DNA from: Microbacterium sp. Leaf151
GTDB taxonomy: Bacteria; Actinomycetota; Actinomycetes; Actinomycetales; Microbacteriaceae
DNA length: 64,000 bases
NCBI RefSeq assembly: GCF_001424225.1
Contig: NZ_LMOR01000001.1
Location: 841,136 to 905,135 of the forward strand
Direction of reading: 5' to 3'
In this document: positions 16,739-25,545 of the stretch, in pieces
Layout of the letters: each line of letters starts with the position of its first letter
Numbering within the stretch: the first letter of the stretch is position 1
The notes under the pieces: generated by a model
Seen by the model: only the letters and a program-made list of their open reading frames with translations
What the model was told of the DNA's origin: nothing
The model's database searches: none
Made by a program: the position numbers and the translations under genes

Positions 16739-18423
16739 CAGCGGGTAAGTCCTTCAGCGAGGGGTCCGAGGGTGAGGACGGGGAAGTAGGTGAGCGCCGT
16801 GACGATCACGGCGACACCGGCGAGCAGGCCCGCGAACTGCGGGCGGTGCGTCGGCAGGGTTCCGGCGGTGGAGGGCACGGCATCCTGGGCCGCCAGGGCA
16901 CCGGCCAGCGCCAGCACGAACACGATCGGCAGGAACCGGCCGAGCAGCATCGCCACGCCGAGTGCGGTGTTGAACCACGGGGTGTTGGCCGTCAGACCGG
17001 CGAAGGCGGAGCCGTTGTTGTTGGCCGCCGAGGTGAACGCGTAGAGCACTTCGCTCAGACCGTGCACCCCGGGATTCCAGATCGAGGTGCCCTCGACGTC
17101 GGCGCGGATGGCCGGGATACCGAAGCTCATCGCGGTGCCCGCGAGCACGAGCGTGGGCGTCACGAGGATGTAGAGGCTCGCGAGCTTGATCTCGCGCGGC
17201 CCGATCTTCTTGCCGAGGTACTCGGGGGTGCGACCGATGAGCAGGCCGCCGACGAACACCGCGATCACGGCAAGGATCAGCATGCCGTACAGGCCCGAGC
17301 CGACGCCGCCGGGGGCGACCTCGCCCAGCATCATGTTGATCATCGGCATCATGCCGCCGAGGGCCGTGTAGCTGTCGTGCATCGAGTTGACGGCGCCGGT
17401 GGAGGTGAGCGTGCTGGTCGAGCCGAACAGCGTCGAGCCGAAGATGCCGAACCGCACCTCCTTGCCCTCCATCGCCCCGCCCGCGAGCATCGGGGCGGTC
17501 CCGTTGCCGGCGAGCTCCGCCCAGGTGAGGAGGGCAGTGGATGCCGCGAAGATCGCGGCCATGACGCCCAGGATCGTGTAGCCCTGGCGGTTGTCGCCGA
17601 CGATGCGCCCGAAGGCGCGGGGGAGTGAGAACGGGATGACGAGCATCAGGAAGATCGACAAGAGGCTCGTCCACGGGGTGGGGTTCTCGAACGGGTGGGC
17701 GGAGTTGGTGTTGAAGAACCCGCCGCCGTTGGTGCCGAGGAGCTTGATCGCCTCCTGCGAGGCGACCGGCCCACCCGGGATCGACTGGGCGGCTCCCGCG
17801 AGGGTCGTGGCATCCGTGAACCCCGTGAGGTTCTGGATGACGCCACCCGCCAGCAGCACGATCGCCGCGACGACCGCGAACGGCAGGAGCAGGCGGTAGG
17901 TGCCGCGCACGAGGTCGACCCAGAAGTTGCCGATCACGCCGCTGCGGCGGTACGCGAACCCACGGACGAGGGCCATGGCGATGGCGATGCCGACCGCGGC
18001 GCTGACGAAGTTCTGCACCGTGAGGGCGGCGAACTGCACCGTGTACCCGAGGGTGGTCTCACCCGAGTACGACTGCCAGTTGGTGTTCGTGACGAACGAG
18101 ACGGCGGTGTTGAACGACAGCGCCTCGCCGGGGGCCTCGAGGCCGAGCGAGAACGGCAGCACCGCCTGCAGGCGCATGATCGCGTACACGAACACGACAC
18201 CGACGAAGGAGAACAGCAGCACCGAGCGCAGGTACGCCTGCCAGGTCTGAGCGCTGCGCGCGTCGACGCCGATCAGGCGGTAAGTGACGCGCTCGACGGC
18301 GAGGTCGCGCTCGCCGGTGTAGATGCGGGCGATGTAGTCGCCGAGGGGGCGGTACGCCAGGCCCAGCGCGACGATGAGGGTGAGGCTGGTCAGGATGATG
18401 GACCAGATCGTTCCGGCGTCCAT
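16738..18423 (-). CDS. kdpA: KdpA potassium-binding subunit
   Basis: A 561-aa polytopic membrane protein of the superfamily of K+ transporters. It shows the selectivity-filter region [24 protein letters not shown] (third P-loop), and related P-loops around [13 protein letters not shown] and [14 protein letters not shown]. KdpA forms the K+-selective channel part of the Kdp pump. It begins at ATG 18423, one nucleotide after the kdpF stop, and overlaps kdpB at its end. The order F-A-B-C is the standard one. Confidence 0.96.
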   Translation of the reverse strand: MDAGTIWSIILTSLTLIVALGLAYRPLGDYIARIYTGERDLAVERVTYRLIGVDARSAQTWQAYLRSVLLFSFVGVVFVYAIMRLQAVLPFSLGLEAPGEALSFNTAVSFVTNTNWQSYSGETTLGYTVQFAALTVQNFVSAAVGIAIAMALVRGFAYRRSGVIGNFWVDLVRGTYRLLLPFAVVAAIVLLAGGVIQNLTGFTDATTLAGAAQSIPGGPVASQEAIKLLGTNGGGFFNTNSAHPFENPTPWTSLLSIFLMLVIPFSLPRAFGRIVGDNRQGYTILGVMAAIFAASTALLTWAELAGNGTAPMLAGGAMEGKEVRFGIFGSTLFGSTSTLTSTGAVNSMHDSYTALGGMMPMINMMLGEVAPGGVGSGLYGMLILAVIAVFVGGLLIGRTPEYLGKKIGPREIKLASLYILVTPTLVLAGTAMSFGIPAIRADVEGTSIWNPGVHGLSEVLYAFTSAANNNGSAFAGLTANTPWFNTALGVAMLLGRFLPIVFVLALAGALAAQDAVPSTAGTLPTHRPQFAGLLAGVAVIVTALTYFPVLTLGPLAEGLTR

Positions 18424-18424
18424 G

Positions 18425-18514
18425 TCAGAACTTCTCGGGGCGGACGAGGGCGACCACGAGGTAGACGACGGCGGCGACCGCGAGGACCGCGGCGAGGATC
18501 GAGAAGAAGATCAT
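18425..18514 (-). CDS. kdpF: KdpF small membrane subunit
   Basis: A 29-aa peptide, [19 protein letters not shown] followed by [10 protein letters not shown]: one transmembrane helix ending in the hallmark KdpF tail (LxxPEKF). It stabilises the KdpABC complex. The start ATG 18514 overlaps the stop of an upstream 54-codon gene (ATGA), and it lies one base before kdpA. It is too short for ordinary gene callers but clearly real by motif and position. Confidence 0.93.
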   Translation of the reverse strand: MIFFSILAAVLAVAAVVYLVVALVRPEKF

Positions 18515-18675
18515 GAGCGCTCGCCCCCGTTCCGGCGTGCCGCGGGGGCGGACGGGCCGGTGGTGCGGGCGGACGAGGGGCGGGCTTCGGGACCCAGCTT
18601 CTCGACCCCCTTGGCGACGAGCGCGACCAGCGCGAAAAGCGCGACGGTCGCGGCGAGGAAGACGGCATCGAGCAC
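18511..18675 (-). CDS. 54-aa membrane peptide leading the kdp operon
   Basis: Start GTG 18675, with GGAG 6-7 nt upstream: VLDAVFLAATVALFALVALV, then AKGVEKLGPEARPSSARTTG and a polar Arg/Pro/Ser-rich tail ending NGGERS. One N-terminal transmembrane helix is clear. The stop overlaps the kdpF start as ATGA, so it is translationally coupled and is the first gene of the kdp operon. No named family is recognised. A role as an accessory subunit or translational leader of Kdp is inferred from position alone. Confidence 0.7.
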   Translation of the reverse strand: MLDAVFLAATVALFALVALVAKGVEKLGPEARPSSARTTGPSAPAARRNGGERS

Positions 18676-19153
18676 GACGACTCCAGGATCGGAACAGAAC
18701 CGCGGCAGGACCGCGGGCGCCGCGGGGCGGCACGTGTGTCGATACAACTCCGCCCGGGCACGGCATCCGGGCGTCCTAACGGTTTCCCTACGGGTCGCTG
18801 GCGGACGCATACGGAGTGCTCACGCCGCGGAGCTCCGGCGGGGCGGTGCGGCACGGAGCCTCGGCAGGGCGGGGCAGCACAGCTCCGGCAGGATGCCCTC
18901 GCCGTGGCCCTTACGGTCCCGGTGGTCGGGATTCGCAGGAGTTGTGCGCGAGCGGCGCCGGGTCTGTGGTTGGCGCGGGGCCGACGGGGCTTGCCGGCCG
19001 ACGGCACACAACTCCTGCGTAACGCGCACGCCGTGGCCCTTACGGTCCTGGTGGGTCGGCATGCAGGAGGCGTGCGCGAGCCGACGGCTCACGCCGCGTC
19101 GGCGTGCGGCGCGAGTCGTCGCACGCGACCGCGCGCGGGCGCATCATGGAGGC
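18676..19153. other. 478-nt intergenic region with internal repeats
   Basis: This divergent region between the kdp operon and arfB should contain the kdp promoter, though no KdpE box was recognised. It holds a short direct repeat (18901-18919 and 19030-19048) and a 13-bp inverted repeat (18934-18946 and 19007-19019). No convincing gene was seen. Confidence 0.5.
18901..19059. repeat. short direct and inverted repeats before arfB
   Basis: The 19-mer starting GCCGTGGCCCTTACGG at 18901 recurs at 19030, and both are followed by a similar GGTGG(G)TCGG. Between them CGCAGGAGTTGTG (18934-18946) has its reverse complement at 19007-19019. No coding sense was found; the origin is unknown. Confidence 0.6.
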
Positions 19154-19591
19154 ATGCTCCCTTCCGACGGCCCCGGCGTGCGGGTCACCGCGCACCTGGT
19201 CATCCCGGAGTCCGAGCTGTCGTGGCGGTTCTCGCGCTCCTCGGGCCCGGGCGGGCAGGGTGTGAACACCGCGGACTCGCGCGTCGAACTGATGTGGGAT
19301 GCCGCGGGCTCGGCGGTGCTGTCGCGCACGCAGCGCGAGCGGCTCGTCGACCGGCTCGGCGCCCGCCTCATCGATGGCGTGCTGACGATCGCGGCATCGG
19401 AGCACCGCGCGCAGCTGCGCAACCGCGACGCCGCCCGCGAGAGACTCGCCACGATCGTCGGCGACGCCCTGCGTCCGCCCGCGCCGCCCCGCCGCGCCAC
19501 GAGGCCCACCCGCGGCTCGAAGGAGCGACGCCTGCAGGCGAAGCAGCGCCGCACCGACGTCAAGCGCATGCGCCGGCGCCCGACCGACTGA
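19154..19591 (+). CDS. arfB: ArfB-type peptidyl-tRNA hydrolase (ribosome rescue)
   Basis: A 145-aa class I release factor-like protein. It has the catalytic GGQ motif in SSGPGGQGVNTADSRVEL, lacks the codon-recognition domains of RF1/RF2, and ends in a highly basic tail (KERRLQAKQRRTDVKRMRRR) that in this family inserts into the mRNA channel of stalled ribosomes. It hydrolyses peptidyl-tRNA on non-stop complexes. The start ATG 19154 has GGAGG almost adjacent, so translation may begin a few codons later. It converges with the KimA-like gene; a 61-nt hairpin lies 17 nt after its stop. Confidence 0.92.
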   Translation: MLPSDGPGVRVTAHLVIPESELSWRFSRSSGPGGQGVNTADSRVELMWDAAGSAVLSRTQRERLVDRLGARLIDGVLTIAASEHRAQLRNRDAARERLATIVGDALRPPAPPRRATRPTRGSKERRLQAKQRRTDVKRMRRRPTD

Positions 19592-19608
19592 CGGCCTCCG
19601 CCTTCCCG

Positions 19609-19669
19609 GTTGAACGTCCACAACACGCCGGTGGTTTCCGAACCCGTCGGCGTGTTGTGGACACTCAAC
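19609..19669. repeat. 61-nt hairpin element, copy 3
   Basis: Left arm 19609-19630 begins GTTGAACGTCCACAAC; right arm 19648-19669 ends TTGTGGACACTCAAC. Over its inner 15 pairs it is fully complementary. Relative to copy 4 it has a compensated change in one base pair. It sits between two convergent genes, a bidirectional-terminator position. Confidence 0.88.
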
Positions 19670-19772
19670 GGGCTCGCACGGCGCCGTGAGGCGCCGCCCG
19701 AACACCGGCGTGGCCCGGACTCCGGCGCCACCTCGAACGCCTCGCCACCTCGAACGTCTCGCCGCCCGAACG

Positions 19773-19805
19773 CCGACGCCCCCGCCACAGGGACGGGGGC
19801 GTCGG
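19773..19805 (-). terminator. hairpin downstream of the KimA-like gene
   Basis: CCGACGCCCCCG (19773-19784) pairs with CGGGGGCGTCGG (19794-19805), 12 bp around a 9-nt loop, starting 8 nt beyond the gene's stop on the minus strand. No T-tract. Confidence 0.6.
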
Positions 19806-19812
19806 GCGGAAC

Positions 19813-21906
19813 TCAGGATGCCGAGCCGGGTGGCGTCTTCTTCGGGCGCGGGGCCGGGGCGTTCGCCACGGGCTGCCCACCGCGCTGCTGGCCGGGGAGG
19901 GGGCGTGAACGGCGACCGTAGATGAGCTCGGACGAGTCGAGCAGCCACGGCACCAGGTTGATCGAGACGCCGTGGATGAGCATGAGCTGGTGCGCGAGGC
20001 GGCGCGAGCGGCGGTTGTGCAGGATCGACTCCCACCAGTGCCCCACGATGTACTGCGGCAGGTAGACCGTGACGATCGCCGAGCCGTTCTTCTCGCGGTA
20101 CTTCTTGATGAACGCCGACACGGGCGAGGTGTAGGCACGGTAGGGCGAGTCGATGATCACGAGGGGGATGGGTACTTCGTGCTCTGCCCAGTCCTTCTGC
20201 AGCTTGGCCGACTCCTCCTCGGTGATCGCGACGTGCACGGCGAGGGTCTTGTCATGGTTGGCGGCGAGGGCGTAGTCGATGGCCTTCGACGTGGGCTTCT
20301 GCAGACGGTTGACGAGCACGATCGCCACGTCGCCCGACGAGCCGAAGTGCACCGTGTCATCCATCTGGATCTCGTGCTCGACGTCGCGGTAGTACCGGTT
20401 CACGCCGATCATCAGTACCGCGAGGATCGGGATCGCGATGAACACGAGCCACGCTCCGTGGGTGAACTTCGTGACCGTGACGATCAGCAGCACCAGCACG
20501 GTCATGCCGGCGCCGACGGAGTTGATCCACAGGCCCGAGATCGCGGAGCGCCGCTCGATCGCCGCGGACTGCTGCTTCGCCGCTTCCGCGGGCAGCAGCT
20601 TGAACTCGCGCAGCGCGCGCCGCCAGTGCCGGACCATGCCGATCTGCCCGAGCGAGAACGATACGAAGACGCCGATGATGTACAGCTGGATCAGTGTTGT
20701 GAGGTTGGCCTGGTACACGATCAGCACGCCGATGGCGACGATGCCGAGGATGATCATGCCGTTCGAGTACACCAGGCGGTCGCCGCGGGTGTTGAGCGCC
20801 TTGGGGGCGTAGCCGTCGCGAGCGAGCACGGCGCCCAGCAGCGGGAAGCCGTTGAACGCGGTGTTGGCGGCCAGCAGCAGGACGCACGCGGTGGCGGCCT
20901 GGATGACGAAGAAGAGGACGCTGCCCGACCCGAACGTGGCGGCCGCGACCTGGGCCATGAGGCTCGGCTGCGGGTTGTTCGCGCAGTCGAAGCCGATGAG
21001 GTTGCAGGGGTTCTCGGCGTAGTGCACACCGGCGATGAGCGCGAGGGCGGTCAGGCCTGCGAACAGCAGGATCGCGATGCCGCCCATGAGGCTCAGCGTC
21101 GTCTGGGCGTTGCGGATCTTGGGCTTGCGGAACGCGGGGACGCCGTTCGACACGGCCTCCACACCCGTGAGGGCGGAACATCCGCTGGAGAACGCCCGCA
21201 GCACGAGAAGGATCAGCGCTGCCTGCGTGAGCGATTCGGCCTGCACGTCGTACTGCTGGCTGGAGGCGACGGGGGCATCGCCGGCGAGCGTCCGGGCCAG
21301 GCCCACGACGATCATCACCGCGACCGAGCCGATGAAGAGATAGGTCGGGATCGCGAAGACGCTCGACGCCTCGCGGACGCCCCGGAGGTTCACGATCACG
21401 ATCAGGATGACGAAGCCGACGGCGATCTCGACGCGGAACGGGTTCAGCTCGGGAAGCGCCGAGATGATGTTGTCGACCCCGGATGCCACCGACACGGCCA
21501 CCGTGAGCACGTAATCGACGAGCAGGGCCGCGGCCACGATGACGCCGGGCACCTCGCCCAGGTTCTTGCTGGCGACCTCGTAGTCGCCGCCGCCCGAGGG
21601 GTAGGCCTTGATGAGCTGCCGATAGCTCAGCACGACGACGGTCAGCAGCACGATGACGGCCACCGCGACCCACGGGCTGAGGGTCAACAGCGCCGTTCCG
21701 CCGATGAGCAGGATCATCAGCAGCTCCTGTGGCGCGTAGGCCACGGAAGACAGCGCGTCGGAGGCGAAGATGGGCAGAGCCATCTTCTTGGGAAGGAGCT
21801 GTTCGTCGAGTTTCTCCGAGGTGAGGGGCTCGCCGATCAGGATGCGTTTCGCGATCGGAGTCTCTTCGACGTCCCCGCGACTTTCGTCAGTCACGGCGCG
21901 CGACAT
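19813..21906 (-). CDS. KimA-type potassium importer, APC superfamily
   Basis: A 697-aa permease with about 12 transmembrane helices followed by a cytosolic domain (about residues 500-697). It strongly resembles the Bacillus KimA (YdaO) family: FASDALSSVAYAPQELLMIL, LSYRQLIKAYPSGGGDYEVA, LVDYVLTVAVSVASGVDNI, LRAFSSGCSALTGVEAVSN. The C-terminal part also tracks KimA (SPYRAYTSPVSAFI, VYLPQYIVGHWWESILHN). KimA is a high-affinity, proton-coupled K+ importer that is inhibited by c-di-AMP in Firmicutes; c-di-AMP control here is not shown. ATG 21906 is chosen; GTG 21915 is an alternative. Closeness to kdp supports a potassium role rather than amino-acid transport. Confidence 0.85.
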   Translation of the reverse strand: MSRAVTDESRGDVEETPIAKRILIGEPLTSEKLDEQLLPKKMALPIFASDALSSVAYAPQELLMILLIGGTALLTLSPWVAVAVIVLLTVVVLSYRQLIKAYPSGGGDYEVASKNLGEVPGVIVAAALLVDYVLTVAVSVASGVDNIISALPELNPFRVEIAVGFVILIVIVNLRGVREASSVFAIPTYLFIGSVAVMIVVGLARTLAGDAPVASSQQYDVQAESLTQAALILLVLRAFSSGCSALTGVEAVSNGVPAFRKPKIRNAQTTLSLMGGIAILLFAGLTALALIAGVHYAENPCNLIGFDCANNPQPSLMAQVAAATFGSGSVLFFVIQAATACVLLLAANTAFNGFPLLGAVLARDGYAPKALNTRGDRLVYSNGMIILGIVAIGVLIVYQANLTTLIQLYIIGVFVSFSLGQIGMVRHWRRALREFKLLPAEAAKQQSAAIERRSAISGLWINSVGAGMTVLVLLIVTVTKFTHGAWLVFIAIPILAVLMIGVNRYYRDVEHEIQMDDTVHFGSSGDVAIVLVNRLQKPTSKAIDYALAANHDKTLAVHVAITEEESAKLQKDWAEHEVPIPLVIIDSPYRAYTSPVSAFIKKYREKNGSAIVTVYLPQYIVGHWWESILHNRRSRRLAHQLMLIHGVSINLVPWLLDSSELIYGRRSRPLPGQQRGGQPVANAPAPRPKKTPPGSAS

Positions 21907-22033
21907 TACGCCCACCGGGGGTTCTGCGCAATGTGACGCGCTCGTCGTTCACGTCATGGTCGCCGGACCGTGACCTCTGCTGATGGCGGATGCCGGCGGG
22001 CGGGGGTGGCGCCGACGGCGTGCGGGGGCGGTT

Positions 22034-22891
22034 TCAGGCGGCCTGAGCGGCGATGAACGCGGCGATCCCGTCGGCGCCGCCGTGGTCGTGCGCCGAGATC
22101 GTGACGACCGCGTCGCCCGTGAACACGATCAGTTGACCGTGCGCCCCGTGCAGGCGCCAGGCTCTGCCGGGGCCCTCCCATCCCGCGAGGCCGTAACGGC
22201 GGTACCCGTCGGCGGTGCCGCCCGTGTCGACCCACCCCGCGTGCATGGCATCCACCACTCCGGCCGAGACCAAGCGCCGGCCGTCGAGCATGCCGCGGTC
22301 GCGGATGAGGAGCCCGAGGCGCGCCATCTCCTCGGTGCGGAGGGCGAGGCCCTCACCGCCGAGCACGCGCCCGTTCGGGCATCTCCGCCAGGAGACGTCG
22401 GCGAGGCCGAGAGGGGCGAACAGGCGCGGGCGCAGGTACCCCTCGATGTCGCCGGTGCGCTGAGACAGGGCGTGCATGGCCGTGTACGTGCTGGCGTTGG
22501 AGTACTGGAACGTACGGCCGCGGGAGGGGCGCGAGACGAACTCGGCGGCCAGGTCGGGCCAGTCGGTCATCATCGTCTCCGACCACGGCAGGTCGATCCC
22601 GCTCGACATCGACAGCAGGTGACGCAGGGTCACGTCGTCGGCCGCGGTGCCGGGGAGGAGGCGCGCGACCGGCTCGTCGAGCGACACGAGCCCCTCATCG
22701 ACGGCGATGCCCGCGGCCAGCACCGCCACCGCCTTGGCGACCGAGTGGATCTCTTCGCGCACATCGGGCGCCCACCGGTGGGTGGCGACGTCGTCGCCGA
22801 CACGGACGTGCAGGCCGTGCGCGGCGAAGCCGACTTCGGCGATGTGGTTCACGAGGACGTCGCGGAGGTCGTCGGCGCGGGTCACCTGCAC
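22034..22891 (-). CDS. beta-lactamase-fold serine hydrolase
   Basis: A 285-aa serine hydrolase of the class C beta-lactamase / PBP4*-like fold. It has the nucleophile motif S50-V-A-K53 (EIHSVAKAVAV), the tyrosine motif Y130-S-N132, and a likely third motif at HGAHG near residue 240 in place of KTG. No signal peptide is visible, so it is probably cytoplasmic and may act as an esterase or small-peptide hydrolase rather than a beta-lactamase. Substrate unknown. It is divergent from the VanZ-like gene, 42 nt apart, so their promoters overlap. Confidence 0.8.
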   Translation of the reverse strand: MQVTRADDLRDVLVNHIAEVGFAAHGLHVRVGDDVATHRWAPDVREEIHSVAKAVAVLAAGIAVDEGLVSLDEPVARLLPGTAADDVTLRHLLSMSSGIDLPWSETMMTDWPDLAAEFVSRPSRGRTFQYSNASTYTAMHALSQRTGDIEGYLRPRLFAPLGLADVSWRRCPNGRVLGGEGLALRTEEMARLGLLIRDRGMLDGRRLVSAGVVDAMHAGWVDTGGTADGYRRYGLAGWEGPGRAWRLHGAHGQLIVFTGDAVVTISAHDHGGADGIAAFIAAQAA

Positions 22892-22933
22892 AGGCTACGT
22901 TTCGGCGCGGGGATCCTTCCCTAAGCTCGCGGG

Positions 22934-24025
22934 GTGGACAACATCCTGGGATCCGGCCTGCTCGCCGTCGTGGCGGGGGCGGTCGTCGCAGTGCTGGCGT
23001 TCATCCCCTTCGTCGCGGTCAGCTATCGCCGCCGCGGAGGGTTGACGCTCTGGCGCACGGCTCTCTGGGCAAGCGCGGCGGTGTACTTCTGGGCGATCTG
23101 GACCTACACGCTCGTGCCGGTTCCCGAGTCCGACGACTACCGGTGTCGCGGGGTGAACCTGCGGCCGTTCGAGTTCGTCGACGACATCCGCTCCGCCGTC
23201 GCCGTCTCGGGCCGCTACCTCACCGATCCCGTGGTGTTGCAGGTGGCGCTGAACGTGCTGCTGTTCCTGCCCCTGGGCTTCTTCCTGCGCGTACTCGGCG
23301 GGCGCGGCATCCTCATCGCGGGGCTGTCGGGGTTCGTGATCTCGGGGATCATCGAGACCACCCAGCTCACCGGCGTGTGGGGCATCTTCCCCTGCGCCTA
23401 CCGTGTGTTCGACGTCGACGACCTCATCGTGAACACCTCGGGGGCTCTGCTGGGCTCGCTTCTCGCGTTCGCCGTCCCGGCCCAGCACCGCGGGGCGCGG
23501 AGGGCTCCGGATGCCGAGAAGCCCCGCCCGGTCACCCGTCGCCGTCGCGTCCTGGGCATCGTGTGCGACGTCGTGGGTGTCTGGCTCGTCAGCTTCGCGG
23601 TGTCCGTCGTCGTTCAGGCGGTGATCACCCTCGCTCTGGGGGAGACGGCTACCTTCTCGACCGACGAGGTCGCCTCCCTCGCGGGTACGGCCGTTTCGAC
23701 AGGACTCTGGCTCCTGGTGGTGCTGGCGACGGGCCGCTCGGTCGGCGATATCGCCACGCGCGTGCGCTTCACCGACGGCGTGCTGCCCGCTTGGGTGGCT
23801 CGCCCGCTGCGGTTCCTCACGGGCGCGGGCGCGTTCGTGCTGCTCAGTGCGCTGCCTGCGCCGTGGTCGGCCGCGGCGACCGTGCTGGCGCTGGCCACGG
23901 TCGCGCTGGTGTTCGTCTGGCGCGACGGACGCGGGCTCACCGGCTGGCTGGGCCGCCGAAGGCTCGTCGACGACCGGGCCGGTGTGGTGAGCCCGACGGT
24001 CGACCGGGGAACGGTCGCGCGATGA
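22934..24025 (+). CDS. VanZ-like family membrane protein
   Basis: A 363-aa integral membrane protein beginning at GTG 22934. The first half (about residues 10-185) matches the VanZ-like domain: YFWAIWTYTLVPVPESDDYRCRGVNL, LNVLLFLPLGFFLRVLGGRG, IIETTQLTGVWGIFPCAYRVFDVDDLIVNTSGALLG. The second half (about 200-345) adds further transmembrane helices with no named domain. VanZ gives low-level teicoplanin resistance in enterococci, but most homologues have unknown roles, so resistance should not be assumed. It is followed 24 nt later by the acyltransferase gene and may share its transcript. Confidence 0.82.
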   Translation: MDNILGSGLLAVVAGAVVAVLAFIPFVAVSYRRRGGLTLWRTALWASAAVYFWAIWTYTLVPVPESDDYRCRGVNLRPFEFVDDIRSAVAVSGRYLTDPVVLQVALNVLLFLPLGFFLRVLGGRGILIAGLSGFVISGIIETTQLTGVWGIFPCAYRVFDVDDLIVNTSGALLGSLLAFAVPAQHRGARRAPDAEKPRPVTRRRRVLGIVCDVVGVWLVSFAVSVVVQAVITLALGETATFSTDEVASLAGTAVSTGLWLLVVLATGRSVGDIATRVRFTDGVLPAWVARPLRFLTGAGAFVLLSALPAPWSAAATVLALATVALVFVWRDGRGLTGWLGRRRLVDDRAGVVSPTVDRGTVAR

Positions 24026-24049
24026 GCAGGTCTGCCCTACGGTGACCGC

Positions 24050-25300
24050 ATGAGAGAGCCTTTGTCTCCGGCCGATGCGCGCATCCTGGCGCTCGAGTCC
24101 GACGTCGTGCGCGGGCACGCCCTGAAGCTGCTGGTGCTCGAGCCGGGCGAGGCCCTCGACCTCGACGCGGTGCGGACGAGCGTCGCCGATCGCCTCCCGG
24201 CCTTTCCGCGCGGACGTCAGGTCGTGGTCGACGACGGCCAGGGCCCCGCCTGGGTCGAGGCGGCCGAGATTGAGGTGCAGCATCATGTGCGCAGGCACGC
24301 CGCCGCCGACCCCGCAGAGCTCCGAGCCGTCGTGGGGCGACTCATGTCGGAGCCCCTCGACCGCTCCCGGCCCCTGTGGAGCGTCGACCTGGTCGGCCCC
24401 CTCGCTGACGGACGCGAGGCGGTCGCGGTGCGCCTTCATCACGCGCTCGCCGACGGTCTCACGGCGGTGCGCTTCCTCGAGTCGGTGCTCTTCGAGCCGC
24501 ACGACGCCCCGGCCCACGAGGTCGGCCTCCGCGACCCCGACGCCCGCCCGACGCGCTGGAGCGAATGGGAACGGATGCCGATGACCCTCGCCCGCGAGCT
24601 GGGGCACCCCGGCTCGCGCTCGCCGTTCGATCGCCCCCTCACCGCGCGTCGCGCACTCGCCTTCGTCGACGTCCCTCTCGCCGAGGCGCGGGCGGTCGGC
24701 GCGTCGCGCCCGGCCCACGCCACCGTGAACGACGTCCTCCTCGCCGTGATCGCCGGGGCACTGCGCCGGCGCCTCCTCCATCGCGGTCACGCGCCCCGCA
24801 TGAATGCCCAGGTTCCGGTGAGCCTGCACGAGAAGGGGGAAGATGCCGCGGCATCCGGCAATCGCGACTCCTTCGTCGATGTGGGGCTGCATCTCGACGA
24901 GCCGGACGACCTGCGTCGACTCGACCTGCTGAGCGCGCAGATCCGCGCACGCAAGCACGCGCACGACGCCCGATCGCTCGACGAGCTGTTCCGTGCGCTC
25001 GCCGCGGCCGGGCCCGTCGGCGCCTTGGCGCGGGGGCTCGCCGACGATCCACGCGAGTTCGCCCTCGCCATCTCGAACGTGCCCGGCCCGCAGGTGCCGG
25101 TGGCCGTCGCGGGACGCCGGGTGGGGCACGTGTACACGTCGTCGGAGCCCGGCCCGCGGCACGCGCTGCGGGTCGCGGCGATCTCCAACGACCGGTGGCT
25201 CGGGGTCGGCTTCTGCGTCGATCCCGACGCGGTGCCCGATGTCGAACTGCTCGCTGACGCGGCGCACGACGCGTGGGAGGCGCTGCGCGCGAGCCTGTGA
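24050..25300 (+). CDS. wax ester synthase/diacylglycerol acyltransferase (WS/DGAT) family
   Basis: A 416-aa WS/DGAT-type acyltransferase. The catalytic HHxxxDG motif is intact as H130-H131-ALADG, and the conserved C-terminal region includes the ISNVPGPQ-type stretch (LAISNVPGPQVPVAVAG). In actinobacteria such enzymes esterify acyl-CoA with diacylglycerol or fatty alcohol to make triacylglycerols or wax esters. Length is slightly below the usual 450-480 aa. The start is ATG 24050, 24 nt after the VanZ-like gene. The acceptor specificity cannot be read from the sequence. Confidence 0.85.
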   Translation: MREPLSPADARILALESDVVRGHALKLLVLEPGEALDLDAVRTSVADRLPAFPRGRQVVVDDGQGPAWVEAAEIEVQHHVRRHAAADPAELRAVVGRLMSEPLDRSRPLWSVDLVGPLADGREAVAVRLHHALADGLTAVRFLESVLFEPHDAPAHEVGLRDPDARPTRWSEWERMPMTLARELGHPGSRSPFDRPLTARRALAFVDVPLAEARAVGASRPAHATVNDVLLAVIAGALRRRLLHRGHAPRMNAQVPVSLHEKGEDAAASGNRDSFVDVGLHLDEPDDLRRLDLLSAQIRARKHAHDARSLDELFRALAAAGPVGALARGLADDPREFALAISNVPGPQVPVAVAGRRVGHVYTSSEPGPRHALRVAAISNDRWLGVGFCVDPDAVPDVELLADAAHDAWEALRASL

Positions 25301-25368
25301 CCACGCGGCGTGCCCGGCATCCCGTGCGCGGGTCGGTGCACCAAGGCGGGGCTTCTAGCCGACACGCC

Positions 25369-25406
25369 GGTGCCGGTGCCCGTGCCGGTGCCGGCACCGG
25401 GTGCCG
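25369..25406. repeat. degenerate GGTGCC hexamer repeat
   Basis: About six tandem or near-tandem copies of GGTGCC (with one CGTGCC and one inverted GGCACC) lie in a 245-nt non-coding gap after the acyltransferase gene. It is probably a slippage-prone simple repeat; no other structure was seen in the gap. Confidence 0.6.
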
Positions 25407-25545
25407 TGTGTCGGCGTGTCGATGGTGGCGTCCGCCGTAGTGCGCGGGGCGGCTCGGCGTCGACGCCGGGCTGCCGTGTCTCGACGCCGGAGCACCACCG
25501 GCGTCGCAGGTTCTCGGGCGCCTAGGCTGGTCGCGAGGGAGTCGC

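Noticed and set aside
18820..19092. 90-codon leftward ORF in the kdp-arfB gap
   Set aside because: It translates the local direct and inverted repeats and has no domain or SD.
19972..21936. 654-codon open frame opposite the KimA-like gene
   Set aside because: His/Asp/Arg-rich shadow produced by codons of a hydrophobic membrane protein read in antisense.
21916..22033. possible c-di-AMP (ydaO-type) riboswitch upstream of the KimA-like gene
   Set aside because: The gap of about 118 nt is too short and none of the conserved ydaO motifs was seen.
22895..25267. 790-codon antisense open frame across the VanZ-like and WS/DGAT genes
   Set aside because: It crosses two real genes on the other strand and has no recognisable domain.
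25369..25406. CRISPR-like or functional tandem array
   Set aside because: Short degenerate hexamer run with no spacers; most likely replication slippage.
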